Shown piece after piece: positions 27,643 through 38,200 of a DNA stretch of 64,000 nucleotides. The position numbers and the translations under genes are program-made. The DNA comes from Megaleporinus macrocephalus. Lineage: Eukaryota; Chordata; Actinopteri; Characiformes; Anostomidae. Where the stretch lies: the NCBI GenBank assembly GCA_021613375.1, contig CM038706.1:23391366-23455365 (forward strand), in the 5' to 3' direction. Positions within the stretch are counted from its first letter, which is position 1. The number at the start of each line of letters is the position of its first letter. A model generated the notes under the pieces. It made no database searches. It saw nothing but the letters and a program-made list of their open reading frames with translations, and was not told where the DNA came from.

Positions 27643-28212
27643 ATGAACTTCCATCATCCTTACATGCATCATTATTATGGTCCCATGTTCTTGGTTGCCT
27701 CTCAGTGCGAGGATCTCACTCCCAGCCATGGTCCTCCAGCAGTGACCATCCTCATGGAGAACATCATAAAACCTCAAGACAAAGTCCTAGAATACCACCA
27801 TTACTATGGATCTACACCAGCTTTCCTGGCCAGCCCTTGGCACTGGTATTACCCTTATCTATGTACACATCCTCCTTTAAACCTGCCAGTAAACAGGCCC
27901 CCTCAAGGCAATCCTCCTGACCACCAGGATGGCACATGGCCCGAGGGCTTCTCCATGAGAGGTGAACTTCGCTGGGGGAAGCTGGAAAGAGTGTTTGGGG
28001 TCAGTCGGGAGCTTCCAGACTTTGTGAAAGAGGACTTGCGGCGGGTATACGGTACTTACCCCAGCACAGCTGTAAGTGTCAGTTATTACAGGGGAGATTT
28101 TGTGGTGCGAGGAGACCCACGGGTAGGGGAACAAGAGTACCGGGTGGAGAAAAAGGTGGTCCGAAAGGTCCCTTATGATGGAGAGAATGTGGGTGAAATT
28201 GAGCAAAAGTAA
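27643..28212 (+). CDS. Uncharacterised protein, 189 aa
   Basis: I do not recognise this family. The frame is open further upstream (to 27508), but those 45 residues are hydrophobic, T-rich translation ending at a good splice acceptor (AACATTTACAG, 27620). I therefore start at ATG 27643 in exon 2 (MNFHHPYMHHYYG), with a possible non-coding first exon ending at GG|GTAACC near 27517. The N-terminal half is rich in His, Tyr and Pro (EYHHYYGSTPAF, SPWHWYYPYLC). The C-terminal half is charged and looks folded: GELRWGKLERVFG, ELPDFVKEDLRRVYGTYP, FVVRGDPRVGEQEYRVEKK. There is no signal peptide or membrane span. It sits divergently beside sufu and next to miR-146. In human 10q24 the uncharacterised C10orf95 occupies a comparable place, which makes it a positional candidate only; I could not confirm sequence similarity. 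Confidence 0.65.
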   Translation: MNFHHPYMHHYYGPMFLVASQCEDLTPSHGPPAVTILMENIIKPQDKVLEYHHYYGSTPAFLASPWHWYYPYLCTHPPLNLPVNRPPQGNPPDHQDGTWPEGFSMRGELRWGKLERVFGVSRELPDFVKEDLRRVYGTYPSTAVSVSYYRGDFVVRGDPRVGEQEYRVEKKVVRKVPYDGENVGEIEQK

Positions 28213-29010
28213 GAAAGAAAAGTGATCTGAAAAGGGGCATGTTCCATTTTATTTGCTGATTTTGTTTATTTGTATTTTACAATTAGTCTCCGATGCAGAT
28301 TTTCACAGAAGTGGGCAGAATCTTATCAGTGAACGTGGGCCAGGACTCTTGCGTCATTTGTTTTGAACTCTATAAACCTTTGTGTGCTTTTAGCCCAGTC
28401 ATTGTGTGTTCTTTCCTTAGAAAAGTATGAGACCTAATTGGAATTCATCAATTTGGGGCCTGAAGATTTTTTAATTGTTAAACCATGTATTTTCAGTTGA
28501 ATTTACTGTATTTATACCAAATTGTGTGTTTTTAAAAGGAAAATAATACTTCACCTAAGTTCCTTATCAGATTTAACCCTTTTCTAGTTACACTAGACAT
28601 GTTTCACAATTTTTTTTACTTTGTATTTTATCTCAGATGACTTTGTGGATTGTCAGCTATTGCTGTGGGTAGTGAGTGTACTTGGTATAGTGTCCATGAC
28701 TTCCAGTTTCCATGGAATGATCCTGAGTCATTTACCAGGAGCCAGAGATAAGACATATTTGTGGTCAGTGTGTGGGTGGACATGTAACGTTAGCATACTT
28801 TAACTCACATTTCATTACAGCTTCTTGTGCTTTGGTATATGTACATTCATGGACTTTCAGTATATGAAACATTTGTACACATACATGATAAACCCTGTAT
28901 CCAGCATCCAGAGCTGTTTCCTCACGTTGGTAGGAAAGTGATGTGTCCATGTGGCTATAAGAGTTATACTTTTGGGTACCCTCCCCATAAATGAGTACAC
29001 CAGTGGACTG

Positions 29011-29016
29011 AATAAA
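29011..29016 (+). terminator. Candidate poly(A) signal for the 27.6 kb gene
   Basis: AATAAA followed by GT-rich sequence (AAGGTGTGGTG), about 800 bases after the stop codon. It is the first good plus-strand hexamer with a GT-rich flank that I noticed; the assignment is positional. Confidence 0.35.
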
Positions 29017-29384
29017 AAGGTGTGGTGCAAGTTAAGGAAGTTAGAAGCATAATTTGCGTGTCTTTCTAAGACCATTTGACTAGCACACCCACTCATATCC
29101 CCACTCATAAATGCAAATTGGGCATCACACATTAGTACAGTGACTGTGATAAACTGGTTAAAAAAGAAAGAAACAGCACAGCATATTTTTGTCAAATGTA
29201 TTGAATTTTGTATTTACAAGCATCAGCTCATTTTTCACAAAGGCCTACAACAAAAATAACAGTTCTTTGTAAAACATTTCCTCAAAATAAGAAAAAAAAG
29301 ATATAAAGACGTCTCCTTCATATAACAAAAAAAATAAATAAATAAAAAGAGGAGTCCATCTACCGAGAGTTTGAAGATAGAGAG

Positions 29385-29463
29385 CACATTGCCAGAAGAA
29401 CTGAGCCCATAGATGAGCTCCTCATGGCCACCATCTATGGAATTCAGTTCTCAGGGCCAAGTA
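29385..29463 (-). ncRNA. mir146a: miR-146 precursor hairpin (miR-146a type)
   Basis: The minus strand carries a mature 5p arm at 29453-29431 beginning TGAGAACTGAATTCCATAG and ending ATGG. This equals the zebrafish miR-146a sequence I remember, with seed GAGAACU. The 3p arm at 29414-29392 (begins ATCTATGGGCTCAGTTC) pairs with it along almost its full length, leaving a loop of about 16 bases (29430-29415) and a GGCC/GGC basal stem. miR-146 represses TRAF6 and IRAK1 and so gives negative feedback on TLR/IL-1 to NF-kB signalling. Position next to sufu matches human MIR146B on 10q24. Confidence 0.96.
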
Positions 29464-30545
29464 CTCAGGAGAACCGTATATCAACCAGAGTTCTGGACTG
29501 TTAAGAAGAAATTGGCCCCATATCTTGAAATGGGATCATGTTGCTTAGTAACAATAAAACATAATGACACCATGTAATTGTATGTTAAAGCCATTTTTTC
29601 GTATTCACTGAAAGAAAAACTTTGAAACAAATTAAGTGCATTCATTATTATGTCAAAATATGAATAGAACACAAGATATTTTCAAGGTATTACTGCCTTC
29701 TAAGGGCACTAAATGGGGAACTAAGCTGTTTCAGAGAGCCATTAACTGGAATCACATTTGCTGAGCGGAAAACAGACTCAACAGGAGAAGGAAGAGCCCC
29801 TCAAGTCATTTTGACCACTATCACTGTAAATGAAAGCTTTTTTTTTACTGGCCTGTGACAATTGTTTCGCTGTCCTATTCTGGGCCCCACTGCCAAAATA
29901 AGTGACATATGACGTTTATTTTCTCGGTGTTATCTCAATCACATATTTGTTTAATGTTTGATCATTACTGAATTCCTGAGACAGGCACGTTGCACTTCAT
30001 GTCCTCAGTTCTAGCCACACCTGGCAAGTTTCAGGAAATTCTTTCTTTCCGTTAAATGGAACTGAACCAGTTGAACTGCCTTAATAAGAGCCCTGTTGGA
30101 AACCCCCATAGAAGTCCAACCAAGATTCATTATCTGCTATGGGGCTAAGGGGGGATCACATAGAACAGGACATATCAGGCCATGTGTACAAATGATGAGT
30201 CAGTTGATTCCATGAAATACTGTCAGTAAATGCTAATAACTGACACGAAATTTAAAATAAAATGAAAGAAATCCAAATAAAATATGTAATTGGAAATCAT
30301 TTCTAAAAGGACACAAAGAGAAACTGTTTGCTATTTCCGCCATGTAGTTATTTTTAGCTAAACTCTGATTGATTTCTTTATTCATCTGCTTTTAGAGCTA
30401 TTTAAAATATTGGATACTCACCTATGAGATCTTATCCCAGGTTGACACAGTGCTGCTCTTTATAGGTCTCCTTTTTGGAAAAGGCTCCCGGTTCAATATC
30501 CTCTAGCATTAAGCATTATCAGAGTTGCTGGCAGAGCCTCCAGTG
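29385..30545 (-). ncRNA. pri-miR-146 transcript, predicted two-exon structure
   Basis: Predicted exon 1 runs from a start about 30 bases below the TATA box (near 30545) to a consensus donor CATAG|GTGAGTATCC at 30422. A pyrimidine-rich acceptor (CAATTTCTTCTTAACAG|TCC) opens exon 2 at 29497, only about 35 bases before the hairpin. The intron is about 0.9 kb. A non-coding first exon spliced to an exon carrying the hairpin is also the arrangement of the human MIR146A host transcript. The 3' end was not located. Splice sites are seen; transcription is inferred. Confidence 0.65.
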
Positions 30546-30574
30546 CAAACACCCATACGCAGCCTCTGGGTCTT

Positions 30575-30582
30575 CTTATATA
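30575..30582 (-). promoter_or_regulatory. TATA box of the miR-146 promoter
   Basis: The minus strand reads TATATAAG in the context GGTCATATATAAGAAG, a strong TATA box, placed about 150 bases upstream of the consensus splice donor of predicted exon 1. Confidence 0.65.
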
Positions 30583-30713
30583 TGACCTCTAAATTCCTTC
30601 AACTTAAATACCTGTGTTCCTCCGGTTTTCTGCCCCTCTCATGCACACACGCTCATGCTCTCTGAATACGGTAAGCCTGGCAGTCACTTCCCAGTAAGAA
30701 GGAAGCAGTGGGA

Positions 30714-30723
30714 GGGAGTCTCC
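30714..30723 (-). promoter_or_regulatory. NF-kB-type site, proximal
   Basis: GGGAGTCTCC on the plus strand fits the kB consensus GGGRNNYYCC and lies about 135 bases upstream of the TATA box of the miR-146 unit. Confidence 0.5.
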
Positions 30724-30864
30724 CGCCCCCTCGTAATGAATCAATACGCAGCGCTTCTGAGGAAAAACATCTCACTGGTCCAGCCCTCAGTTCCCATAAA
30801 ACAAAAAAGGGAAAAGGGGAGAGGGAGCGAGAGAGAGAAAGCCTACTCGCCTGTGTAGGAACCA

Positions 30865-30874
30865 GGAATTCCCC
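30865..30874 (-). promoter_or_regulatory. NF-kB-type site, distal
   Basis: The minus strand reads GGGGAATTCC, an excellent kB site, about 285 bases upstream of the TATA box. miR-146a induction through NF-kB sites in its promoter is established in mammals, so the placement is meaningful. Confidence 0.6.
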
Positions 30875-31518
30875 TATTGCAAAAGAGTGGTTCCACACGA
30901 CTAGAGGCGACACAGCACGAGCCGAGAGAAACCGAGACGGTCTCAACACATCTGTTTTTCCAAAGAGGAAATGGAAATCATACCTGATGAACACTCATTT
31001 GCAGAGTCATGTTTACTGTTACTGCGCTGCAGCACAGCGAAAGAAAAGAAGAATAAACAGTTCAAGTTTCCTCATATGGAAGTTTCTGCTGATTGATACA
31101 CGTACGTTGCATCATGCTGAGGTGTGGTGCTAAACCCATGAACACACTTCTTCCACCTTCCCACACTCTCTACTTCCATGCTACTGCTTACTGTAAGGTG
31201 AAGTCATGGTATGTTTTCACACTTACTGACACACTCATGCTTCTATTAATTGGTCAATACTGTGATCACGATGGAGATGGCGTAATGTAGTGGTTGCTCA
31301 CCCCTCTTTTCTTGAAATGAAAAACGAGAAAGTTGCTGATAATGCAGCGAGGACTGTAACTCATACCAAACTACAAGACTTCTGTTGTCACGCTGATATA
31401 AAGTTAAATGAATGTTCACACAAAAGTGTTTGCTGTGTCACAACAGGTAGACCCCAGTAGCAGATTATTATGAGAATAGTAAGCTGGCAGCTGATGTTCT
31501 ATATTTTTATGTTTTATA

Positions 31519-32095
31519 TATTAGTGTGTGTTGTGCTGGAACGAGTGGATCAGACGCAGCAGGAGGACTGCTGGAGTTTTTAAACACTGTGTCCACTCAC
31601 TGTCCACTCTATTAGCCACTGCTACTATGTTGATCAGAGATGATAGCGCATCTGTTGCTGCCCAGTTTGTGTTGGTCATCCTCTAGTCCTTCATTAGTGG
31701 TCACAGGACACTGACCACAGGATATTGTTGGTTGGTGGTCTATACCCAGTCCAGCAGTGACTATAAGGTTTTAAAAAACTCCAGCACCATTGCTATGTCT
31801 GATCCACTCGCACCAGCACAACAGGCACTAACACACCACCATTGTCACGGCAGTCTTGAGAATTATTCCCCACCCAGATGACACCTGCTCTGTGGTGGTC
31901 CTGTGGGGGGTCTGACCTTTGAATAATGGTGGTAAAAGGCAGTAAAAATATACAGAGAATCACATAAAATACTGTCTGTAATTGTAGAACTATGAAGTGC
32001 TTCTATATATGTTTGGGTGGATAAAATGGAATATGAGTGTAGACACAAGGAGGTGTACCTAATGCTATGTTATCTAAGTAAGTGTAAGTGTATGT
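31519..32095 (+). repeat. Foldback interspersed repeat, copy B
   Basis: Same family and orientation as copy A. The arms are clear: 31523-31587 (GTGTGTTGTGCTGG ... GAGTGGATCAGAC ... CTGGAGTTTTTAAA) recur inverted at about 31775-31840. The right part ends AGGAGGTGTACCTAATG, the family's usual tail region. Confidence 0.8.
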
Positions 32096-33703
32096 GTTTC
32101 ACACAACATTACAAAATGATCTAGGTCGTATATGATCTTAAGATTGTTGTGTTCTTGTTTCACCTATTTTCAAAGCAGTGAGATGACTTTGTGAGAAGTC
32201 CTACAATGAGAAATATTAGACATATCCATTAGATTGATTTCACTTGCCAAGATCTCAGCTGTAGATTCCAGATGCTCTGTTAAAAATGTGACTTTTCAAA
32301 CATGTTCAGCATAGCTGCTTGAGGAAGATCATCTTTAACGACACAGTTTCAGGGTGACACAGCTGGGAAGGATAAATAGAATTTCTGGCGTAATAATTTT
32401 ACCGTAATCCCCAGCGTGACCATCCTGATTCACCATCAATGAAGAAAAGACTTTAAAAAAAGTTTCACAATATTCTTTCAATGACGCTAGGACAGCTCCC
32501 TGCCACGCTGAGGAGTCTAGACGATTTCTCAATTTTCCTCATAACTCCTTTTTTGCTTGTTGTAGCAAAAAACATCTAGCCAGTTTCTTAGAAAGCACAC
32601 AGTGTGAGGAAAGCCTGGGGTCAAACCATCCTGTGTGCAGTGACTTAAAAGCCCTGGGCAACAATGAGGGAATCTACTTTCAGAGAAAATCCTTCTGCTG
32701 GTAGGATAAGTTGCAATTGACATTTTGCACAGGACTTCAGAAACAGTCGTGGCTTTCATGCTGCTGTTTGAACACGGGGGAAATTGGCTGCAAAGGTCAC
32801 TGAGCCCATTTCCTTTCCCCCCATGCTCGCAGAGACAGACCTTTACAACACCCGTTGCTTTTTACTTGCACTTTAACCAATAGTCACCACATTGAAACGC
32901 TCTACATGTGTGTTCTGTGAGGGTGTAGGTTACCCAAGGGGAGCGCTGAGAGGATTTTCCTTCCCCTCACGCAGTGCTGACCTCTCTCTGGTATCACTCT
33001 GCTTCCCAAAAAGCTCAGTTTCGCTTTGAGAAGGATGACTAAGCAAGAGAAAAAAATACATGAACATTTTGAAAATGACCAGGGTGGGCCCATGCCTTTC
33101 CAGTAAGCTGTAGACCCTGAAACATAACACATGGCCTAATGTGTAACTTTGTGTGTAGCATTACATAAAAGATTGGTAGCTCCTGGTTGAACCGATTCAT
33201 ACATATATTCATTCATTTATTTCACCAGAGACTGCGTCTCCCTCACTGCATCTCCTTAGAATATTTTCTCCATGAATCAACAGACACCAGCTCCATTACA
33301 GGGCTGCTTGTCTTTGTTTCCCACAAACTCTCATATTTCCAGCATGTGGTGGAAGTGTGTGACGAGCTCAATTGTCTGTCTCTCTGCCGGTCACATGAAT
33401 TACCACCATCTCAGGATAGGAACTGACCTTTAATGAGAACCTGAATGTTCCCACATGAACACGTAATCTATGACAACATATATCACATACATAACTCTCA
33501 AATTAACCCTAACCCTAGATATGTGACATAAACGCTACCTTGCGCACACATATCAGCACAACATATATAACAACACAGGATAGAATATTCATAAATCAAT
33601 TTGGACATTTTCTTTTGACCCATTCAACATGAAATTTACACACTAAAGATATAAGGTTTTTGTAAGCACTGACACACACACACACAAACACACATTCTTA
33701 TAT

Positions 33704-33708
<5 letters not shown>

Positions 33709-33794
<86 letters not shown>
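33709..33794. repeat. (TA)n microsatellite
   Basis: About 86 bases of pure TA preceded by CACACA. It produces spurious Ile/Tyr frames. Such a run is prone to cruciform formation and assembly error. Confidence 0.95.
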
Positions 33795-33797
<3 letters not shown>

Positions 33798-34559
33798 TTG
33801 CTGTCCATACTTTACTTTCAATGTAAGTCAGTGGAATCAGAATTTTTTCCAAGCTATTTTTGAGCACTTCTATTGGTCCATTCATGATGAAATTTTCACA
33901 CAGTGTAAATCATCATGTTCAAATGATGTAGAAAACTCAAAATGAACTTTTTCGTTGGACATTAACGATATATGAAACCATTATGCGAGTATGTATTTAA
34001 CTGCCATCGTATACGTATGATCTATATATTAACATGCATGACTATTATTTGATACTTACATATATGTACATAGAATTTAAAATATGCCTGATTTCTTATG
34101 ACATATCCATTTATGACCATATATCTGTATTGGCTGTAGAAGAGAAGGGAATCAAACACTGTCCAAATTATGATCTATATGATCTATTGCTCCATCGACA
34201 CAGAACACTATTCTTAATGTGCTACTGAAATAAGCAAAACCTTTATTAATTTGATCAATTCAGCAACGTGACGATGGTCACAAAAGCAAGTGTTATTTTC
34301 CTGGTTGACCGTAGGTGGCAGTAAGTGCGCAAACAGGCTACAAGCACTGTACAGCTCAGCTCAAAGTACAACGCGCACTTACTCACTTGCCCTACTCCCT
34401 TCCACTCGACAATAAACCAACCACTGTTTATACGTACAGCGACGATGCTGCTTTTTTATCACATCCTTTTAAACACGTGTAGATCATTATGTTCAACATT
34501 AGACTGCAGTTTTAAAATCAAGGCTGTGTTCCACCGCAATGGACGCTTCCAAAATTGTA

Positions 34560-35219
34560 GGGGTGACTGAGCGAGGGAACCTTTGTCTGAATGGGACGCG
34601 CCCGGTTCTCAGTCCGCAGGAAGAAGACGAGCTGAAATGTCAGAGTTGGTAAAGACTCGTTCATACGTTTCTTCCTGTCATTAGCTTCCAAAACAAAGTT
34701 AGCATAGACGTTTGTACGGTCTAGCTTGCTGGTATGTCAAGTGCATGTTGTCATTCTGCTCTGCTGTGTTTTATTTCTGGACTGTTTTGAAAGGTTTACC
34801 TTCTGCAGGAAATGAAATGAACTTCTACGTCCCGGTCTGAGCGAGCAGGCCATGTTGACACTCACTCCCAGTATGAAGCTTCACTGAAGCGACTCAGCGA
34901 CACCGGAGTGTGCAGGAAAAGCAATAAGCCTGAATGTGCTGTTTTAGTGTCACTCGTGATCATCAGACGTGTTAAATAGCCCTGGAGCAGAACTGAGCTG
35001 GACAGCACCTCTAACCGAAACCACGGCGGGGAGCAGTAAGATTAGAAGAACTATTGATTTGAGCGCTTCTTGTTTTGGACGTTAAAAGACGGGCTAACCG
35101 AGCGAGCACGCCGACGTCATGGAGCCTATCAATAACGGACCTGTGAACAGTCGCCGTTCATGATGAGACCCCAGCCTCGTATGCTCGCTTCTTAGCAGTC
35201 AGAGTTGGCCTCCGGGAGA
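34560..35219 (+). promoter_or_regulatory. rnf145 promoter and 5' UTR region
   Basis: A CpG-containing stretch precedes the coding start. A possible non-coding exon ends TCAGAGTTG|GTAAAG near 34649, and several more GC-rich segments follow up to the ATG at 35220. No TATA box is recognised. Exact exon limits are inference. Confidence 0.4.
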
Positions 35220-38200
35220 ATGCTGCGCTTAGAGGACGTGGCCAATGTGGCCCTCAGGGTGCCCAGCATCATCGTGCTGGACCTGCTCTATAAATGCGAC
35301 ATCGAGAGCTTCACCTATCACCTCAGAGCCAGGAGTGAGGACATGCTCTTCAAGTACAAATACGTCCTGTGGAACATGTACTACCTAGGTACCAGTTTAC
35401 ACCCAGTTCTTACTGTTATCCTCACCACACATAGACAGAGTAGCCCCAATAGTCCTTATAAGTCTTTTCACGTCTTTTCACTTAATAAAATAAAAGATTG
35501 AATAGCATTGAGTAGAAGTAAAAACATCAGGTCAGAAACCTCTTCAGGATGTATATAGAACAGCAGTAAGGGGTATTTCAGACATGCACCTAGGGGTGGG
35601 CAATATGGCAAAAATTTTACTTCACAGTATTGAGGCAGTTTTCATAATGCACAACACATATACTGATACTGTTTTTCTGAGATTTGATAAGATGCCACAC
35701 AATCGAACCACTGAGTTCAACACCAAGACACCTTTTATGGTAAAGGGGGCAAACTATTAGTTGAGTATTGTAATTCACACTTATATTCTTTCCAAACAAA
35801 GCAAAGATCTTGTCTGTCTGTCCATCCCCCCACCATGATTTGTTTCTACCAACAGAGCATGCAAGCAACGCATGTTTACTGTGTTTATGCTATTTTATAT
35901 AATCTAAGACCAAAAAAATAAAAAATCAGGAGATGTAGTTATATAGTTAGGAAACATTTGGTGAACCCGTATACATCTCTCACACTTCGTAAAGCTAGAA
36001 GAGTCACAGCAGCAAGCCAGGTTTTTATTGTTGATCTCTTCAGGTCATCTGTGAAAAGTTTATTTCTCTCTGTTATGTGTAAATGCGATACAAACAGCAG
36101 CCCCTTTGGCTCAACGACTTGTCAATGCTCTTCGATGCCCGCATTCAGTGGGAGCAAACATGTTCTCAGTGCCACTGGATTGTTTGCTTTGAGACAGATG
36201 ATCAATGCTTTGATCGATGCGTTGATACAGATCTTTAGATCGTCCCTAGTAGTTAATCGTGTCACTGTTATTACTTTATTAATTTCCACAGTTCTTAATT
36301 TTAATTTCATGTTTGTGTCACAACAAACAGAATGTGAATTAGTTGCAGGGGGTTTGGACTAATACATGTACTTAAAGCAGAAAAAACATTATTCAGACAC
36401 GTATAATGAGTCATGAAACACAGCACAGGTTAGTGTGCCACGTCACCTTTAGAGGGCAGCGCTGAGCAATGTTTGCTTATTTAAGCTGGAGCTTGATCAA
36501 AATCTCTCACCGTTGTGCGCAGCTTTACTGCAATTTTGCTATGATTTCTGAGTTTCTTGAAACAGTGCCCAACAGGCTTTAAGATACATCTTTCATTTGA
36601 TGGGTGTGTCAGAGATGTTACCCAATCAGAGGCAACATGTGTATCATCGCTGTCCAAAGAAAAACTCTCCAAAATAATAACTTTACAGGAGAGGCCAAGA
36701 ACATTGTTTATTTCAGTGGAAGTTAATATACAGTGGGTTTCATTCCGAGTAAGTTGGTCCATTCATCATGACACTTTGACTGGATATAAAGAACAGCTGT
36801 CGTGGTTTCAAGTAATATAGAAAAAGCCACACAAATAGAGATATGTGTTTTTCTTTGGAGAGTGATGATATGAACCCCTTAATATTAAAAATGCGGCACA
36901 CACAATAGATTCTAATAAAGTTCTCTATAAATGCAGTCACTGCAGCTTGGTGTACATAGTTTGAAGACATGTTAGTTGTAAATATTTTATTACATGTTTT
37001 ATTGTGAAGTCTTTTTTAATCAGCCTTTGAAAAATCTTCATAAAGGACACCTGTAGTGACTTTCTCAGTTGCCATAGCTGCATTGCTTTCCTAACAAAAG
37101 AATGGCCAACACACCACCAGTTCCGGTTTAATAGTTTGTTTTGTCAGTGTTGTGTTTTTTGTTGTTTGGGTGTTACTAAGCTTTGGCAACTAGGGAGCAA
37201 GATAGCTAATCACCCAATTCAGTTTTTTATTAATTACAGTTATTTAGAAGGAAACTGTCATGCAAAATTTCATGATCGCAACAGGCTTACCAGTAGTACT
37301 GCATGCTATCAGATACTATGAGAACAATGTGAATCGCCTTATGGAACACACTCACTCACATTTAGCAGGCTTATTATTCTCCACATGGGGGCACTGTGCA
37401 TCAGCGATGCTGTATATTATTATTATTATTATTTTTATTAATATTATTAATATGATGATGATGGTTATTATTATTATTATTAATCAGCATTTCACATACC
37501 ACAGTGCACTAAATCACACTGAACACCACTAATTATACTGTCTCTGTAAATACTGACAGCATCCACAGTATTCTCAGAAGACCATGTTCTGAAAGAATTC
37601 ATCACAGTAACAATAACATATTGTCATATTGCCCACCCTTATGTCCAACATCTAGCAGCACATGAACCGCGTCATTTGTTTCGTTGTTTTGGGATCTTTT
37701 TTTGTTAAAAAGGCAGATTTCCATTCCTGCTCTAACATGCCTGCATCAGGTCAGCTAGGATCAGACATGATAGAGCAGGGAAAACACTATAACGTGTATT
37801 GCAGGGTGTTCTGTAGAATCAGGGTTGGGAACCACCGGTCTGACATAAATAATAAAGCTTGAAGGTGAGAAACACAAAGCGGGCGATCAGTTGAACTAAA
37901 TTAAACCCCCACAGTAATTTAAAGGATGGACAACTACAGTGGAACAGTAAGAAGTATGCTCACTTCCACATGTGCTTGATTAAAAGTAAAAAGTATTAGT
38001 TTTCTAAAAAGAAAAGAATGATGTGGAGTAAATTGAAGTAGATCAATAAATACCCTGCTGACCTTTGTTTCCTGACACCTTCCTTTCATATACCATATGT
38101 CCACAGGTCACTTAGTGAGCATGGTAGTCCTGTTGTTGCCACTTGGACACATTGTCCAGCTCTATCTGCATATTCTCACTGCCCTTCTGCTCTACATGGG

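Larger units (their letters stand above)
30883..34559. other. Intergenic stretch between miR-146 and rnf145
   Basis: No gene is recognised. It contains foldback repeat copy B, the long TA microsatellite at 33.7 kb, and AT-rich sequence at 33590-33660 and 33820-33930 with short dispersed motifs (TCATGATGAAATTTT). A CTCF-like CCGTAGGTGGCAGT lies at 34310-34323, one mismatch from consensus, shortly upstream of the rnf145 5' region. Confidence 0.45.

Noticed and set aside
28857..29195. 112-codon minus-strand frame near the miR-146 hairpin
   Set aside because: No family resemblance, AT-rich, and it lies in the predicted 3' part of the non-coding pri-miRNA.
33503..33520. Telomere-like TAACCCTAACCCTA
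   Set aside because: Only about two repeat units in AT-rich sequence; compatible with chance.
33636..33885. Frames rich in Ile-Tyr repeats
   Set aside because: Translation of the TA microsatellite.
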